From positions 1-24,976 of the forward strand of contig JBQCGD010000001.1 in the NCBI GenBank assembly GCA_051955985.1: DNA of 24,976 bases, written 5' to 3'. The stretch comes from DATKPA01 sp051955985 (GTDB lineage Bacteria; Planctomycetota; Phycisphaerae; WQYP01). Every line of letters begins with the position of its first letter. The stretch's first letter is position 1. Under the pieces are notes generated by a model that was not told the origin of the DNA, did no database searches, and saw nothing but the letters and a program-made list of their open reading frames with translations. The position numbers were made by a program, and so were the translations under genes. Shown here piece by piece: positions 22,001 to 24,976 of this stretch.

Positions 22001-24976
22001 ATGGCAGACTTTCAGCGCGTGGTGGAGTTCCTCCGAGACCTGCGACAGGGACAACTCCAGGAGGTCACCGAAGAAATCCGGCAGGCCGCCACCGATTACG
22101 CCGCCCTCTGTGTCTCCGCCAACGAACGCCTCCGGAAATGCTCCACCTTCCTCGCTCAGGGCCTCCGCTCCGAAGCCATCCACCTCGCCGACGAAACTCC
22201 CAACCTCCTCGATCTCGTCGCCGCCCTCGACCTCCCCGACCCCCAGGTCTGGCAGGATTTCTGCCAGAACAACGGCCTTCCCGTCCCCCCGCCGCTCCAG
22301 CTCGATCGCGCCGCCCAGCTCAACGACGCCTACGCGCAGGACCAGCCCCTCGAGCATCTCCTCGCCCAGCACCGCCTCCTCGCCCTCGCCCGCGGCCCCG
22401 TCCGCCAGCGCCTCGCCCTCCTCCGCCAGATCGCCGGCATCGACGCCGCGAACCCCTCCTGGGAACGCGACCTCCGCGCCTTCGAAAAAGCCCGCCTCAA
22501 GGAACTTCCCACCGCCTTCTACAACGCCGTCAAAAACCGCGATGAAACCGCCATCCAGTCCCTCATGAAGGAAGTCAACGAAACCCAGTGGCTCGAGCCC
22601 GTCCCCGCCGACCTCTCCACCGCCGTCGCCGACGCCTTCAACCGCATGCAGCGCGCCATGGTCGAAGCCGAACTCCGAAAGCTCGTCCCGCCCCTCCGCG
22701 AAGCCTTCACCGACCGCGCCTTCCACGAGTGCCAGGCCATGGTCGCCCAGTGGAAAAACATCATGGATCAGGCCGGCGTCGCCATGATCTCCACCGATCT
22801 CACCGACGAAATCCGCCCCGTCATCGCCTTCGTCCAGGAACAGGAAAAGAAGGAGGAACTCCACCGGAAGTTCCGCGATTCCTGCAAAACCTTCTCCAAC
22901 ATGCTCGACATGAACGCCGGCGACGCCCAGCTCGAAGCCGCATACGCCAAGCTCAAATCGTTCAATGAGCCCATCCCCGAAGACCTCACCGCACGCTACA
23001 ACGACAAGCGCGCTCAGCGACAGCGCGACATCGAACGCCGTCACCGCGGCCGCCTCATCGCCATGGGCGTCGTCATGGCCGGACTCGTCATCGTCTGCGT
23101 CGTCCTCGCCATCCTCTGGACCCGCTCCTCCGACGCCAAAAAATGGGCCGACAAAATCGAACAGCAGATCAGCACCCGCACCGAAGACAACCTGCGCAGC
23201 AGCCAGCAACTCGTCGAAACCCTCAAAAAAGACCACCCCAGCTTCCTGGGCGAACCCCTCGTCGCTGCCGCTGTGCGCCACGTCAACCAGATGCAGGGCG
23301 ACTTCGACCGCGACACCGCCACCCTGCAGCAGGCGCTCAACGATCTTAGGAACTCCGTCGGCGCCGCGGCGGCCCTCGCCGCCAGGAGCGATTCTTCCGT
23401 CGATCAACTCCTCGCCGCCGCCCTCCCCATCCAGAACGCCATCACCCAGGCCAACACCGCCGGCGATCTCTCCTGGGTCGATCCCGCCAGAAAACTCCCC
23501 GCCGCCCTGAACCAGGCCCAGGGCGTCCTTAGCACGCTCCAGGACCGCGCCTCCGCCGGCGTCCAGGCCGAAGCCTCCCAGATCGCCGCCGCCGTTGATG
23601 CCATCCCCGCCATCCCCGCCGACCTCGGCCAGGCCGATACCGCACTCGTCACCGCCGGCAACCGCGCCCGCGCCCTCCGCGACATGAACGGCATCAACGA
23701 AGACGCCAAAAACGCCGCCACCGCTCTCGTCGATAAAATCGATGCCCGCCGCAAGGCGCTCAACGCCACCCGTGAAATGGCCGGCGAACTCGCCACCATC
23801 CGCGCCAACTCCGCCACCGCCGAATCCCTCCAGAAAGCCCTCGCCGCCTTCGTCCAGAAATACCCCAACGACGCCCGCACCGCTGATTTCAACGTCGTCA
23901 TCAACCGCCTCAACGCCGCCAGGGATGCCGAGGATTGGCACGCCACCTCCTCCGCCTGGGCCGGCCAGTTCGCCCCCGCCACCGCCGATGCCGCCCAAAA
24001 ACGCACCGAGGAAGTCGCCAGCTACCTCGCCGCTCACCCCGGCTCCCCCATGACCGACATCGCCAACCGCTACTCCGACTTCCTCAAGCACTGCGGCGAC
24101 GCCATCGCCGACAGCGGCAGTTGGCAGGCCGCCCTCTCCCCCTACTTCGCCGATCCCCGCCTCAGCTCCATCTGCTACATGGAAACCTCCGACGGCCAAC
24201 GCTTCTACACCGAAGGCGACATCAACCGCGAAGAAGCCCACATGAACGGCCAGACCACCGTCCGCTTCGTCGCCGTCGATCCCTCCAACCAGACCCAGCG
24301 CATGAAGGTCACCGTCGATCCCCCCACCCATCTCGTCACCGAAAACCCCGTCCCCGTTCCCCACACCAAGGTCATACAGGTCCTCATGGAACAGATCAAA
24401 GGCATCGACGCCTCCAACTGGGACACCTGGGGCATCGACGCCGTCGACATGCTCCTCCGCAAAAAAGACATGAACGTCGTCATCAAGGCCACCGTCATCG
24501 AAAAAATCCTCCAGACCGAAATCGCCATCGCCGGCTGGAACGGCAGCGGCGTCGCCGACAACTACACCCAGACCCTCACCGAGCTCGCCCGCCAGAAACC
24601 CGCCGACCTCCCCTGGGCCGACCTCTCCAAAAACTCCGACCTCACCCTCAAAAACCTCGAGAAAACCCTCGCCAACATCCCCCCCGCCGCCGCCGTCAAG
24701 GAAAAACTCGCCGCCGCCAGGGCCAACCTCTTCCGACAGGTCGCCTTCGACATCGTCGGCACCGGTGTCCTCCTCAAAGATGACGCCGGCCACTGGTCCG
24801 TCGCCTCCCCGGGCAAGGACGAAGACGGCCAGCTCTGGACCGCGCTCCCCGCCCCCGGCGCCGCCGCCCCCGTCGACCCCCCCCCCCGCCCCCCCCACAC
24901 GCCCCCCCCCCCCCCCCGCCCCCAGCCCCCCCCAGGCCCAGGACCAAACCGGCAAAAACGCCCGAACCCAAAACAC
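22001..24976 (+). CDS. Helical single-pass membrane protein, 3' partial
   Basis: The frame is open from ATG 22001 to the last base: 992 codons without a stop. AGGAAG (21989-21994) stands six bases before the ATG. Residues 1-350 are helical and charged, cytoplasmic by the RRHRGR cluster before one membrane helix at about 352-372. The outer part, over 600 residues, starts with helical Ala/Gln-rich coiled-coil-like sequence (about 375-640). A more globular part follows (about 700-950), with SSICYMETSDGQRFYTEG, WDTWGIDAVDMLLRKKD and a final WSVASPGKDEDGQLW. The end is proline-rich, where the DNA becomes a C-tract and the frame is least sure. I recognise no family. Topology matches the GAP1 protein before it, so the two may form a complex across the membrane with the GTPase inside. 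C-ending codons dominate as in the two preceding genes. Confidence 0.75.
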   Translation, partial: MADFQRVVEFLRDLRQGQLQEVTEEIRQAATDYAALCVSANERLRKCSTFLAQGLRSEAIHLADETPNLLDLVAALDLPDPQVWQDFCQNNGLPVPPPLQLDRAAQLNDAYAQDQPLEHLLAQHRLLALARGPVRQRLALLRQIAGIDAANPSWERDLRAFEKARLKELPTAFYNAVKNRDETAIQSLMKEVNETQWLEPVPADLSTAVADAFNRMQRAMVEAELRKLVPPLREAFTDRAFHECQAMVAQWKNIMDQAGVAMISTDLTDEIRPVIAFVQEQEKKEELHRKFRDSCKTFSNMLDMNAGDAQLEAAYAKLKSFNEPIPEDLTARYNDKRAQRQRDIERRHRGRLIAMGVVMAGLVIVCVVLAILWTRSSDAKKWADKIEQQISTRTEDNLRSSQQLVETLKKDHPSFLGEPLVAAAVRHVNQMQGDFDRDTATLQQALNDLRNSVGAAAALAARSDSSVDQLLAAALPIQNAITQANTAGDLSWVDPARKLPAALNQAQGVLSTLQDRASAGVQAEASQIAAAVDAIPAIPADLGQADTALVTAGNRARALRDMNGINEDAKNAATALVDKIDARRKALNATREMAGELATIRANSATAESLQKALAAFVQKYPNDARTADFNVVINRLNAARDAEDWHATSSAWAGQFAPATADAAQKRTEEVASYLAAHPGSPMTDIANRYSDFLKHCGDAIADSGSWQAALSPYFADPRLSSICYMETSDGQRFYTEGDINREEAHMNGQTTVRFVAVDPSNQTQRMKVTVDPPTHLVTENPVPVPHTKVIQVLMEQIKGIDASNWDTWGIDAVDMLLRKKDMNVVIKATVIEKILQTEIAIAGWNGSGVADNYTQTLTELARQKPADLPWADLSKNSDLTLKNLEKTLANIPPAAAVKEKLAAARANLFRQVAFDIVGTGVLLKDDAGHWSVASPGKDEDGQLWTALPAPGAAAPVDPPPRPPHTPPPPPRPQPPPGPGPNRQKRPNPKH
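24877..24933. repeat. C-homopolymer-rich tract near right edge
   Basis: Of about 57 bases nearly all are C, with runs up to 16. In the frame of the last gene it reads as proline-rich. Such tracts invite sequencing or assembly length errors and slipped-strand change, so the frame after 24877 is unsure. Confidence 0.8.

Noticed and set aside
21869..24976. 1035-residue open frame on the minus strand
   Set aside because: It is antisense to the GAP1 end and the third gene, is made of Gly/Val/Glu/Asp-rich low-complexity sequence, and arises because the plus strand almost lacks TTA, CTA and TCA codons. No signal, domain or ribosome site was seen.

Overview
The window is high-GC bacterial DNA. It combines a secreted pectin/oligogalacturonide degradation locus, a short housekeeping stretch (tRNA-Ser, metK, rhomboid protease, tRNA-Pro), and the start of a GTPase/GAP1-type system that runs off the right edge. 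The organism is probably from the PVC group, and Planctomycetota is my best guess. Reasons are the many exported polysaccharide enzymes, the XylR-type regulator beside GH28 genes, tandem short repeats between and inside genes, tRNA genes without encoded CCA, and the GTPase/GAP1 genes. This is inference; no marker gene settles the phylum.

Left part (1-14,433). A large exported six-hairpin-type glycosidase-like protein enters from the left edge with its start codon missing. It carries two repeat-derived insertions. A pectin block follows in divergent pairs: pectate lyase PL1 and GH105 unsaturated glucuronyl hydrolase on the minus strand; PL22 oligogalacturonide lyase on plus; GH28 polygalacturonase A followed by a XylR-type regulator on minus; then a sodium:solute symporter and exported GH28 polygalacturonase B on plus. 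Together these could cut pectin outside the cytoplasm, trim unsaturated oligomers, import sugars and control the genes. The two divergent gaps (6035-6211 and 10220-10614) and the gap before GH28-B hold similar palindrome-like sites that may be shared operators.

Middle (14,434-17,679). A strong hairpin separates GH28-B from the converging tRNA-Ser(CGA). Next is metK on minus with a clear intrinsic terminator, then a divergent promoter pair driving metK and a rhomboid protease with a TPR-like and polyproline tail, then tRNA-Pro(TGG).

Right part (17,680-24,976). Three plus-strand genes follow: a zinc-ribbon TRAFAC-type GTPase; a GAP1 protein (N2 and M domains) fused to one membrane helix and a large extracytoplasmic part; and a third protein with a helical cytoplasmic part, one membrane helix and a long extracytoplasmic part. 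The third reading frame stays open for 992 codons to the last base and ends in a C-tract. GTPase/GAP1 pairs are known from the NTP-dependent biological conflict systems, but a membrane-anchored version with two matching single-pass partners is the most interesting object here. No toxin or effector is visible, and the cut at the edge may hide one.

The plus strand is poor in TTA/CTA/TCA codons, so many long antisense frames are open. I treated these as shadows.
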